A stretch of DNA of 64,000 bases from Caldimonas brevitalea (GTDB taxonomy: Bacteria; Pseudomonadota; Gammaproteobacteria; Burkholderiales; Burkholderiaceae_C). A model generated the notes under the pieces. The model did no database searches. It saw nothing but the letters and a program-made list of their open reading frames with translations, and had not been told where the DNA came from. Below, piece by piece: positions 36,123 to 43,884 of this stretch. The first letter of the stretch is position 1. Every line of letters begins with the position of its first letter. The DNA lies in assembly GCF_001017435.1 (NCBI RefSeq), contig NZ_CP011371.1, positions 6,262,001 to 6,326,000 on the forward strand. The letters run 5' to 3'. The position numbers and the translations under genes are program-made.

Positions 36123-36187
36123 AAATCTCGACAGACGCACCGGCGTCCAAGCCGTTGCGTGTTGCGTTCGGGTTCGTGTTCATCTCA

Positions 36188-37306
36188 TCATTTCGCCTGC
36201 TGCCCGCTGCCCTGCGGCGGCTGGCCCACCACCAGGCCATCGGGCTCGATGCGCTTGATCTCGGCGCCCGAGCGCAGCACCGAGCCTTCGTAGTAGCGGC
36301 TGCCGTTGGACAGCTGGATGTGGCGCATGCCGTTGCCGTCGTCGGTGATGCTCACCATGCGGCCCGGCAACACGTTCTGCCACGCGTTCCACTGCATCTG
36401 CGCTTCCTTGTCGGACGCGGGCTTGGGGCGGTAGACGACACGGTCGGACACCAGCACGGTCGGGTGCAGGTCTTCGCCGAGGCGGCGGATCTTCTGGCGC
36501 ACCGCTTCGTCTTCGACCGTGCCCGAGACCACCAGCCGGCCCTGGCCGGCATAGGTGACCGCGATGCCCGGGTCGCTGACGTAGCGGCGGGCCTGCTCGA
36601 TCATGTCTTCGGCCGCATGCACGTTGACGCTCACCTGGCGGCCGAACGGCGCCATCGCCTGCTGCAGCGCCTGGCGCCGCTGGCGCGACTCGACATAGCC
36701 CTTGACGCTGAACATGCCGCCCGGCGCCGCGATCACTTCCACCTCCGGGAAGGGCTTGAGCGCGGCCTCCACCTGGGCCAGGTCGACGCTGGTACCACCG
36801 CCACGTTGGCCGTCACCGACCCCGCCCAGGCCCAGCGCGCCGAGTGCGATCACGGCCAGCAGCACCAGCACGCCGGCGACCCAGCGGTCGAGGCGTTGCG
36901 GCCTCGGGCCGGCAGTCGACACGGGCGTAGCGCTGTCACCCGGCTGCACCGCCTCGGGCGGCGCGAACATCGAGTCCTCATGCTCCTGCACGGGGTAGCT
37001 GCGGTCGAGCTGGAAGTCGATCTGCCCGAGCGACACGACGTCGCCGGCGACCACGCTCTTGCGCTGCAGCTTCATCTCCTCGCCGTTGAGCCGGGCCGAC
37101 GCCGTGCCCACCCGCTGCATCGACACCACCAGCTCGCCGACCGTGAACACCAGATGGCGCGGCAGCACGTCGCCGCCGGGCAGCATCACCTCGCAATCAC
37201 CGCCCGAGCCGAGCACGTTGACGCCAGGCTTGAGCGCGATCGTGCGGCCCTTCACCGCGCCGCTCAAGAATCGCAAACACCAGCCGGGTGAGGATGCGGC
37301 GTGCAT
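36188..37306 (-). CDS. sctD: type III secretion outer inner-membrane ring protein SctD
   Basis: The 372-residue protein has an N-terminal FHA-like domain (WCLRFLSGAVKGRTIALKPG, LPGGDVLPRHLVF), one transmembrane helix near 145-165 (WVAGVLVLLAVIALGALGLGG) and periplasmic ring-building/BON-like repeats (VDLAQVEAALKPFPEVEV, RLVVSGTVEDEAVRQKI). It surrounds SctJ and contacts the secretin. GGAGGAAA lies before the ATG at 37306, and the sctC stop is 2 bases upstream. Confidence 0.92.
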   Translation of the reverse strand: MHAASSPGWCLRFLSGAVKGRTIALKPGVNVLGSGGDCEVMLPGGDVLPRHLVFTVGELVVSMQRVGTASARLNGEEMKLQRKSVVAGDVVSLGQIDFQLDRSYPVQEHEDSMFAPPEAVQPGDSATPVSTAGPRPQRLDRWVAGVLVLLAVIALGALGLGGVGDGQRGGGTSVDLAQVEAALKPFPEVEVIAAPGGMFSVKGYVESRQRRQALQQAMAPFGRQVSVNVHAAEDMIEQARRYVSDPGIAVTYAGQGRLVVSGTVEDEAVRQKIRRLGEDLHPTVLVSDRVVYRPKPASDKEAQMQWNAWQNVLPGRMVSITDDGNGMRHIQLSNGSRYYEGSVLRSGAEIKRIEPDGLVVGQPPQGSGQQAK

Positions 37307-37308
37307 GC

Positions 37309-39168
37309 TCAGTTTCCTCCGGGTGAGGTCGGCGCCCGTGCCGGTGCCGGTACCGGGGTCAGCTGCACGGGGGCCTGCTGCGCCGGGGCCAGCTGCGAGG
37401 TCGGCCCAGGGGTGGGAGCCGGCGTCGTGGCGGGCGCCGGGACCGCCGAGGTCGGGATCACCAGCCGCGGCGTCAACAGGTAAAACCGCTCCATGTTGGC
37501 CTGCTTCTTTTCGTTGTACTTGAACAGGTTGCCGACGATGGGCAGGTCGGACAGCACCGGCACACCCGAGGTCGCATTGACCTTTTCTTCCGACGAGTAG
37601 CCGGCGATCAGCAGGCTGTTGCCTTCGTCGACCAGCGCCTGCGTGTTGACGGTGCGGCGGCGCACGATGGGGATGCGGTCGACGATCTCGTTGCTGAGGT
37701 TGCCGTCGACGATGTCGATCGACAGCATCACGCCGCGGCCGTTGCGTTCGTCGACCACCAGCGGCGTGACCCGCACCGCGGTGCCGGCGGTGATGCTGAA
37801 CAGGCTGGCATCCTGGAAACCGTCGACCCGCACGAAGAACTCGCTCAGGTTCTCGAGCACGGCCTCGGTGTTGTCCAGCGTCATCACCTTGGGCCGCGCG
37901 ACGAAGTTGGCGTCGCCCTTGGTCTGCAGTGCGTTGACTCGCGCGAGCAGGTAGTTGCGCACGTCGTTGCCGATGGCCGCGGTGAACACGCCGCCCAGCG
38001 GCATGGTCGGCACACCGTTCGGGCCGGTCGAGACGATCTGGCCGCCTTCGCTGGTGGCGCCGTTCCAGGTCAGCGGCGGGCGGTCGCCGCGGCCGATCTG
38101 CGCATCGCCATGGCGGCCATGCAAACGCCAGTCGACACCCAGGCTGGTGAGCGTGTCGGTGCTGATGTCCATGATCGTCACTTCGATCTCGATCAGGCGC
38201 GGGCGCACGTCCATCGACTGGATCAGCCGCTCGTACTGGGCCATCTTGTCGGGCAGGTCGCGCACCAGCACGGCGTTCATGCGCGAGTCGGCCTGGAACT
38301 GCGGCAGCTCGCCGGCGTTGCCGAAGCTCGGCAGGCCATTGCCGTCGTCCGCATTGACGCTCGGCATTTCAACCTTGGGCGCGTTGACGGTCTCACCGGT
38401 GCTGAGTTGCAGCTGCCGGCTCGGCCCGACGCGAAACGGCGCGCTCGCGCCCCGGCCACCACCGCCCTGCTGGCTGCCACCCTTGCCATAGAGGCTGCGC
38501 AGCACGTTGGCGACACCGGGCACCACGGTTTCCTTGCCCGAGCGCGTGATCTTCAGGTCGGCCGCCCAGGCATACCGCAACGGGAACATGCGGATCTCGG
38601 CACCTTCTGACTGGGCCGCCCGCTGGTTCTGGTCGACCAGCTTGACCGCCTGGCGCACCATCTCGACATAACGGCGCGGGCCCGACACATAGAGGCTGCC
38701 CTGTTTCTCGCTGATCGAGAACGGATAGCGGTCGTCGGCGATGCGCATCCGCACCAGCGTCTCGGCGATCGCGGTGGCCTTGCTGCCGGCGATCGACAGC
38801 ACTTCGCTCTTGGCCTCGCTGGCCAGGTCGATGAACAAGAAGGCGCCGTCGTAGTACCAGGTCAGCCCGTTGGTCGAGCACACGCTGTTCAGGATGGTCA
38901 GGGCCGGCCCGCTGAACTTGCCGCTGATGACACCCGCCACCTTGGGGTCGACCACGGCGGTGGTGCCTTGCGACGCCGCCAGCTCGCGCAGGAAGTCGGG
39001 CAACGGCTTCTCGTTCGCGATGATCTGGAACGGCCGGCCGCGCCACGGCAGCTCGGCCGCCTGGGCGTGGACGGCCAGCAGCAACAGCCCGGCCCACAGG
39101 CCGAGCAGCAGCACCAGCCACTGGCGTTGAACGGAAGGCAGAGGCCGGGCGGCCGGGCGGGTGCTCAT
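37309..39168 (-). CDS. sctC: type III secretion secretin SctC
   Basis: The 619-residue protein has a signal peptide (WLVLLLGLWAGLLLLAVHAQA), N-terminal N0/N1-type domains (PFQIIANEKPLPDFLRELAA), further N-domains and the secretin core (DNTEAVLENLSEFFVRVDG, VDEGNSLLIAGYSSEE, GVPVLSDLPIVGNLFKY). A Pro/Ala-rich tail follows that could bind a pilotin or lie disordered. It forms the outer-membrane channel. The ATG at 39168 overlaps the sctS stop by four bases; an ORF extension to 39378 is only the sctS frame shadow. Confidence 0.95.
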   Translation of the reverse strand: MSTRPAARPLPSVQRQWLVLLLGLWAGLLLLAVHAQAAELPWRGRPFQIIANEKPLPDFLRELAASQGTTAVVDPKVAGVISGKFSGPALTILNSVCSTNGLTWYYDGAFLFIDLASEAKSEVLSIAGSKATAIAETLVRMRIADDRYPFSISEKQGSLYVSGPRRYVEMVRQAVKLVDQNQRAAQSEGAEIRMFPLRYAWAADLKITRSGKETVVPGVANVLRSLYGKGGSQQGGGGRGASAPFRVGPSRQLQLSTGETVNAPKVEMPSVNADDGNGLPSFGNAGELPQFQADSRMNAVLVRDLPDKMAQYERLIQSMDVRPRLIEIEVTIMDISTDTLTSLGVDWRLHGRHGDAQIGRGDRPPLTWNGATSEGGQIVSTGPNGVPTMPLGGVFTAAIGNDVRNYLLARVNALQTKGDANFVARPKVMTLDNTEAVLENLSEFFVRVDGFQDASLFSITAGTAVRVTPLVVDERNGRGVMLSIDIVDGNLSNEIVDRIPIVRRRTVNTQALVDEGNSLLIAGYSSEEKVNATSGVPVLSDLPIVGNLFKYNEKKQANMERFYLLTPRLVIPTSAVPAPATTPAPTPGPTSQLAPAQQAPVQLTPVPAPARAPTSPGGN

Positions 39169-39431
39169 GGCAACGTCGTCAAGGTGTGGAAGGCGCGTTC
39201 GGCGAACCGCATCACGTCGCGCCCCATCCAGCCGGCGGTGGCGATGATGGCGATCATCACGGCGATCAAACGGATCGACTGGCCGATGCTCTGGTCCTGG
39301 ATTTGCGTCACGGCTTGCAGCACCGAGACGATGAGCGCGGTGAGCGTCGCCACCAGCACGATGGGCAGCGCCACCCACAGCACGATCAGCAAACCTTCGC
39401 GTGTGATGTCGAGGATGTTCTGCGGCGTCAT
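39165..39431 (-). CDS. sctS: type III secretion export gate protein SctS
   Basis: The 88-residue protein has two hydrophobic helices (GLLIVLWVALPIVLVATLTALIVS cut here as two blocks; LIAVMIAIIATAGW) and the FliQ/YscS motif VLQAVTQIQDQSI. It is part of the SctR5-T1-S4 export gate. The start MTPQNIL at 39431 is typical; upstream codons in the same frame belong to the sctV shadow. It lies 28 bases after sctV. Confidence 0.94.
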   Translation of the reverse strand: MTPQNILDITREGLLIVLWVALPIVLVATLTALIVSVLQAVTQIQDQSIGQSIRLIAVMIAIIATAGWMGRDVMRFAERAFHTLTTLP

Positions 39432-39459
39432 GTACTTCTTCGGAGAGGCAGATTTGCGT

Positions 39460-41535
39460 TCATTGCGCCTGCGGATTGGTGACCCAGCCGACCGGCTGCA
39501 GCGCGACGTCTTCGTCGAGCTCCTGGTAGGACAGCACCGGCAGCTGCGGCGCGACCGGCTCGATGAGCGTCTTGACATAGCGGCGCACATCGGAGGAAAC
39601 GATGGTGACGACACGGCCGGTGGTGGCACCGAGGATGCGGCGCACCTGTTCGCGGATGTCCTGGCTGACCGCCGGGCTCAGCAGCAACAGGTTGCCGCGT
39701 GGTGAACGTTCGACGGCCTTCTCGATGCGGGTGATCAGGCTGGACTCGAACAGGACGGCCTCCAGCTGGCGGTTCGCGCCGACGTAGCGGCTGGTGATGT
39801 AGCGGCCCATGTCGATGCGCACCAGCTCGGTCAGCGCAATGCCGTCCTGCTCCTTGGGCGCCCAGATCGCCAGGCTCTCGAAGATGGCGTGCAGGTTGCG
39901 GATCGGAATGCCTTCTTGCAGCAAGCGGCGCAACACTTCGGCGATACGCTGCGGGGTCGCGACCCGCGACACCTCGGCCGCCAGTTCGGGTGCGTCGCGC
40001 TGCACCACGTGCAGCAGCTTCTGCACCTCCTGCAGGCCGATCAACTGCTTGACGTTGCGTCGCACCGTGTGGTCGACATGCTGCCCCACGACGTCCTCGC
40101 AGGTCCATGCGCGGGCATTGGGGGGCACGTTCGGCACCCACACCACCCGAGTGAAGGGGCCGAAGGGTTCGGCGACTTCCGCGCCCGCGGGCGCCGCGGC
40201 GGCCTCGGCCGGATCGAGCAGCTGCCACCCCGGGCGCAAACGTCCCTCGGCGACGGCCACGTCCTGCACCAGCAGTTGGTACTGGTGTTCGGCCAGGCCG
40301 TCGGCATACCGCACCTGCAGCCGCGGGAACACCGGGCCGAGGTCGCTTTCGACGGCCAGCTTGACCGCGCTCAACTGCTGGTCGAGCGCATAACGGTCGA
40401 TCCCGCCGCGCAGGCTGGCCGACAGCCGCACGGCGAGCGGCGCGGCAATCGCGGCGTCCTGTTCGTTCTCGGCGTCTTCGTCGGTGCCGCGGGCGCCGTG
40501 CGAGATCCAGGCCGGCGTACGGCGCTGCTGCCGCATCCGGTGCGTGGCGAGCCCGGCGAACAGGATCACGCCGGCCAGCAGCGCGAACACCCACTTGGGA
40601 AAGCCCGGCACGAGCAGAAAGCTCGCGACCGCGAGGCCGGCGATGAACAGCGCGCGCGGATGGGCCAGCAGCTGCTGGCCGATCTGGCCCGCCAGCTGCC
40701 GCTCGCGACCTTCGCCGGCGCTGACGCGGGTGATCACGATGCCGGCGGCGATCGACACCAGCAGCGAGGGGATCTGCGACACCATGCCGTCGCCGACGGT
40801 GAGGATGGCGTAGCGTTGCAACGCGCCGGCGACGCTCATGCCGTGCATCAGCGAGCCGATCGCGACCCCGGCCAAGATATTAACAAGTGCAATGATGATG
40901 CCGGCGATGGCGTCACCCTTGACGAATTTCATCGCCCCGTCCATCGCGCCGTGCAGCTGGCACTCCTGCTCGAGCACCTGGCGCCGCTTCTGGGCCTGCT
41001 GCGACGACAACGCACCGGCGCGCACGTCGGCGTCGATGCTCATCTGCTTGCCCGGCATCGCGTCGAGCGCGAAGCGCGCCGCGACCTCGGCGACCCGCTC
41101 GGAGCCCTTGGCGATCACGATGAACTGCACGATCGCGATGATCAGGAACACCACGCCGCCGACCACCACGTTGTTGCCGACGATCAGCTTGCCGAAGGTG
41201 TCGATGATGTGGCCGGCGTTGGCCTGCAGCAGGATCAGCTTGGTCGATGCGATGTTGAGCGCGAGGCGGAACAGCGTCGTGAACAGCAGCAGCGACGGGA
41301 AGGTGGACAGCGACAGCGCCGACGGCACGTACATCGCGACGATCAGCAGCACCAGGCTGATCGCGAGGTTGGTGGCGATCAGCAGATCGAGCAGCGGCGT
41401 CGGCAGCGGCAGCACGAACAGCGCGACGATGGCCACCAGCAATGCGGCCAACAGCAGGTCGTTGTGACGCCCTGCCGTGCCGAGCAGATCGCGTACGCCG
41501 GAGCCGTACTGGAAAGGTCGCGCCTGAGTGGCCAT
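39460..41535 (-). CDS. sctV: type III secretion major export apparatus protein SctV
   Basis: The 691-residue protein has about eight N-terminal membrane segments (LLLAALLVAIVALFVLPLP, LLDLLIATNLAISLVLLIVA), the FHIPEP-type signature region (FPSLLLFTTLFRLALNIAST, DAMPGKQMSIDADVRAGAL) and a C-terminal cytosolic ring domain (~350-691). It forms the nonameric export ring that receives substrates. The ATG at 41535 gives a normal N-terminus; ATGs at about 41577 and 41605 would add 14-24 residues and cannot be excluded. It is the first gene of the minus-strand sct operon. Confidence 0.94.
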   Translation of the reverse strand: MATQARPFQYGSGVRDLLGTAGRHNDLLLAALLVAIVALFVLPLPTPLLDLLIATNLAISLVLLIVAMYVPSALSLSTFPSLLLFTTLFRLALNIASTKLILLQANAGHIIDTFGKLIVGNNVVVGGVVFLIIAIVQFIVIAKGSERVAEVAARFALDAMPGKQMSIDADVRAGALSSQQAQKRRQVLEQECQLHGAMDGAMKFVKGDAIAGIIIALVNILAGVAIGSLMHGMSVAGALQRYAILTVGDGMVSQIPSLLVSIAAGIVITRVSAGEGRERQLAGQIGQQLLAHPRALFIAGLAVASFLLVPGFPKWVFALLAGVILFAGLATHRMRQQRRTPAWISHGARGTDEDAENEQDAAIAAPLAVRLSASLRGGIDRYALDQQLSAVKLAVESDLGPVFPRLQVRYADGLAEHQYQLLVQDVAVAEGRLRPGWQLLDPAEAAAAPAGAEVAEPFGPFTRVVWVPNVPPNARAWTCEDVVGQHVDHTVRRNVKQLIGLQEVQKLLHVVQRDAPELAAEVSRVATPQRIAEVLRRLLQEGIPIRNLHAIFESLAIWAPKEQDGIALTELVRIDMGRYITSRYVGANRQLEAVLFESSLITRIEKAVERSPRGNLLLLSPAVSQDIREQVRRILGATTGRVVTIVSSDVRRYVKTLIEPVAPQLPVLSYQELDEDVALQPVGWVTNPQAQ

Positions 41536-41847
41536 GGATGTTGGGGTAGGAGCCGAAACTCGTGCTGAAGCAGCCATGGCCGCATGAAGCGGCACCAGGG
41601 CCATGATGCGGCGGACTTTAAGTCTCGCGCCAGACGCGGAGCAACCACGAGTTCTCGTAGCGCGATGCACCGTTTGCCGAAGGCATGACTACGGTTTTGC
41701 GTACTTCCTTGCCAGACGCTCTTTCGATACGCTGCCCCAGCCGCAGAAGACACGGCAAGCATGGCTCTCCATTTGTGAGAGCCGTGACAGGACCACACAA
41801 ATACAAATACCGACACTCCATCATTGCGTGGCACACCGAGCTTGTGA
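41536..41847. promoter_or_regulatory. 312-base divergent promoter region between sctV and sctQ
   Basis: This stretch holds no gene that I can support. It contains the 17-base box shared with the giant-gene promoter (41641-41657), a TTAAAG -10-like word 19 bases downstream of that box for sctV, and a 7-bp inverted repeat GGCTCTC / GAGAGCC with a 7-base spacer (41763-41783). An AT-richer stretch near 41800 may serve sctQ. It is the likely control point of the whole secretion system. Confidence 0.6.
41641..41657 (-). promoter_or_regulatory. shared 17-base box upstream of the sctV operon
   Basis: The minus strand reads CGAGAACTCGTGGTTGC, identical in 16 of 17 bases to the box at 29414-29430. It ends 106 bases before the sctV ATG. 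The first nine bases (CGAGAACTCG with one more base) approach a palindrome. I did not find a third copy by eye in the window. Confidence 0.55.
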
Positions 41848-42927
41848 ATGTTGACGCCTCCTGACCAGGCCGTGACGGAGCTGGGCGCGTCGAGCGTGCT
41901 GCCGCGCGCCGACGCCGCCGCTGCACGCGCACTCAACCGCTTGTATGGCGCGTCGCCGTCGTTCAGCTTCGAGGTACGCGGCCGCCGCCATACGCTGCGG
42001 TGGCACGCCGAAAAGAACGCCCTCGAGCGCAGCCCGCTCGACCTCTATCGCTTCAGGTTCGGCTCTCATGCGGGCCAGCTCGGACTGGACGCGCCCAGCG
42101 TGTCGGCCTTGCTGGACGAGCGCCGTGTCGACCTGCTGCCGCGCGAGCTGCGCTACCTGCTGCTGGCCGATGCGCTGCAGGGCGCCGTCGATGCGGCGGA
42201 ACGTGCCCTGCGGCTGCACTTTGAATGGACACCGCCCGAGGATGACGCCGCGGTGGAGCCCTGCGACCCATTGCGCGCGGCGTTCTTCGTCGCCACACCC
42301 GCCGACGGCGGTGTACCGCTGCGCGGCTACCTGCAGTTCGAGGCCGGTGCGTCGTTCGACACCCTGGTGCCGACACTGCAACCAGAGGGTGCACCGGCCA
42401 CGCGCGCCTTCGACCGGCTGCGCATGCCGGTCAACTTCCGTCTCGGCCACACCCAGATCACGCTGCGCGAGGTCGGCAGCATCCGGCCGGGCGACATCAT
42501 CGGCATCGAGTCTTGGGCCTCGTCAGGGGCCGCGCTCGTCGTCACCGCCGAGTTGGGCGGCGCCGGGGGCCGCGAACTCGTCGGGCTCGCCGAAGGCTCG
42601 CGCATCACGCTCACGCAATCGAGAGACCGCACCATGAACCGAGACACCGCTGCACCCGCCGGCCCTGCCGACGACACCGCCAACCTGCCGATCGACCGGC
42701 TCGACGCGCTCGAGGTCAGCCTGCGCTTCGAGGTCGGCGACTTGTCGCTGTCGCTCGGCGAGCTTCGAGCCATCCGGGCCGGCCATGTGTTCGACCTGGG
42801 GCAGCCGCTGAACCGCAGCCCGGTGCGCATCCTGGCGCACGGCAATGTGCTCGGCAAAGGGTATCTGGTGGCGGTGGGCGACCGGCTCGGCGTGCGGGTG
42901 TCCGAATTCGCGCCGGGCGAGATCTGA
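41848..42927 (+). CDS. sctQ: type III secretion sorting-platform protein SctQ
   Basis: The 359-residue protein has a divergent N-terminal two-thirds and two SpoA-type segments. The first lies around 190-255 (FRLGHTQITLREVGSIRPGDIIGI). The C-terminal one covers about 275-355 (LEVSLRFEVGDLSLSLGELRAIRAGHVFDL split, and GKGYLVAVGDRLGVRVSEF). It builds the cytosolic pods with SctK and SctL. An in-frame ATG at 42634, preceded by GAGAG, may start a separate C-terminal form. It is transcribed divergently from sctV and followed by sctR. Confidence 0.88.
   Translation: MLTPPDQAVTELGASSVLPRADAAAARALNRLYGASPSFSFEVRGRRHTLRWHAEKNALERSPLDLYRFRFGSHAGQLGLDAPSVSALLDERRVDLLPRELRYLLLADALQGAVDAAERALRLHFEWTPPEDDAAVEPCDPLRAAFFVATPADGGVPLRGYLQFEAGASFDTLVPTLQPEGAPATRAFDRLRMPVNFRLGHTQITLREVGSIRPGDIIGIESWASSGAALVVTAELGGAGGRELVGLAEGSRITLTQSRDRTMNRDTAAPAGPADDTANLPIDRLDALEVSLRFEVGDLSLSLGELRAIRAGHVFDLGQPLNRSPVRILAHGNVLGKGYLVAVGDRLGVRVSEFAPGEI
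42634..42927 (+). other. putative internal translation product SctQ-C
   Basis: An in-frame ATG at 42634 (MNRDTAAPAG), preceded by GAGAG 8 bases upstream, would yield a 97-residue SpoA-domain protein. Internal initiation of this kind is known for YscQ, SpaO and Spa33, and their C-terminal products are of the same size. Here it is predicted only from position and ribosome-site quality. Confidence 0.5.
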
Positions 42928-43005
42928 TGAACATGGCGGCGGTCAACGCGCGCGCCATGACCGCGCACGTGCCAGCGCACGCCACGACACACGAGGGAGA
43001 CTGAA

Positions 43006-43665
43006 ATGCAAGGAGGCTTGCCGGAACCGCTCACGCTGGTCGCCCTCATCGTCGCGTTCGGCCTGGCGCCTTTCGTCGCGCTGATGGTGACCAGCTACAC
43101 CAAGCTCGTCATCGTGTTCGGCCTGTTACGCACGGCGCTGGGCCTGCAGCAGACGCCGCCGAACATGGTGCTCAACGGCATCGCCATCATCTTGTCGATC
43201 TACATCATGGCGCCCGTCGGCATGGACGTGGGCGATGCCTTGCGCGGGCGCCAGTTCGGCGAGAAGGGCGAGGGGCTCAACGACATCATGGCGGTGATCG
43301 ACGCCGCCAAGGTGCCGGTGAAGGAGTTCTTGCAGAAGCACACACAAGAACGCGAACGCCAGTTTTTCCTGAAGTCGGCCGGCAACATCTGGCCCAAGGA
43401 ACGGGCGGACAAGCTGCAGGCGGACGACTTCATGGTGCTGGTGCCGAGCTTCACGCTCAGTGAACTGACACGCGCCTTCCAGATCGGCTTCGTGATCTAC
43501 CTGGTGTTCGTGGTGGTCGACCTGATCGTCGCGACAGTGCTGCTGGCGCTGGGCATGTCGATGATCTCGCCCACCACCATTTCGCTGCCGTTCAAGTTGC
43601 TGCTGTTCGTGATGCTCGATGGCTGGACGCGCTTGGTGCACGGGCTGGTGTTGTCCTACCGCTGA
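43006..43665 (+). CDS. sctR: type III secretion export gate protein SctR
   Basis: The 219-residue protein matches FliP/YscR: FVALMVTSYTKLVIVFGLLR, ALGLQQTPPNMVLNGIAIIL, VLVPSFTLSELTRAFQIGF and the C-terminal ISLPFKLLLFVMLDGWTRL. Four membrane-associated helices are visible. It forms the pentameric core of the export gate. A GAGGGAGA ribosome site precedes the ATG. It is separated from sctQ by a 25-codon mini-frame of doubtful coding status. Confidence 0.95.
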   Translation: MQGGLPEPLTLVALIVAFGLAPFVALMVTSYTKLVIVFGLLRTALGLQQTPPNMVLNGIAIILSIYIMAPVGMDVGDALRGRQFGEKGEGLNDIMAVIDAAKVPVKEFLQKHTQERERQFFLKSAGNIWPKERADKLQADDFMVLVPSFTLSELTRAFQIGFVIYLVFVVVDLIVATVLLALGMSMISPTTISLPFKLLLFVMLDGWTRLVHGLVLSYR

Positions 43666-43798
43666 CGCGCGGTGCCGGCGTCGCAACCGCGGGCCACAGC
43701 GGTAAAGGACGTTGCCGAACGTGAACGCTCGCGTCGCCGGCACCGAGGCCGCGGCACCTGGAACGGCGCGGCTTCGCCGCCGGCGCCACCACCGTCCG

Positions 43799-43838
43799 GG
43801 GGTGATGGGTCCACCCCAGGGGGGTGATGCGTCCACCC
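43799..43838. repeat. tandem 22-base repeat upstream of rlpA
   Basis: Two direct copies of GGGGTGATGSGTCCACCC (43799-43816 and 43821-43838) start 22 bases apart, with one mismatch (G or C at the tenth base). Each copy contains a GGGTG/CACCC-like imperfect dyad. The array ends 46 bases before the rlpA ATG and could be an operator or simple repeat expansion. The rest of the sctR-rlpA gap shows nothing clear. Confidence 0.5.
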
Positions 43839-43884
43839 AACGGTGGCGTTGAAGCCAGGCGTGGGGGTCGGCTACCCTCGCGCC

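Noticed and set aside
41700..41847. Search for an hrpII/PIP box (TTCG-N16-TTCG) before sctV, sctQ or the giant genes
   Set aside because: Single TTCG words occur, but no pair with proper spacing was found by eye.
42927..43004. A 25-codon frame between sctQ and sctR (MNMAAVNARAM..)
   Set aside because: It overlaps the sctQ stop and ends just before sctR, which could mean coupling, but the composition is low-information and no similar peptide is known to me. Not listed as a gene.
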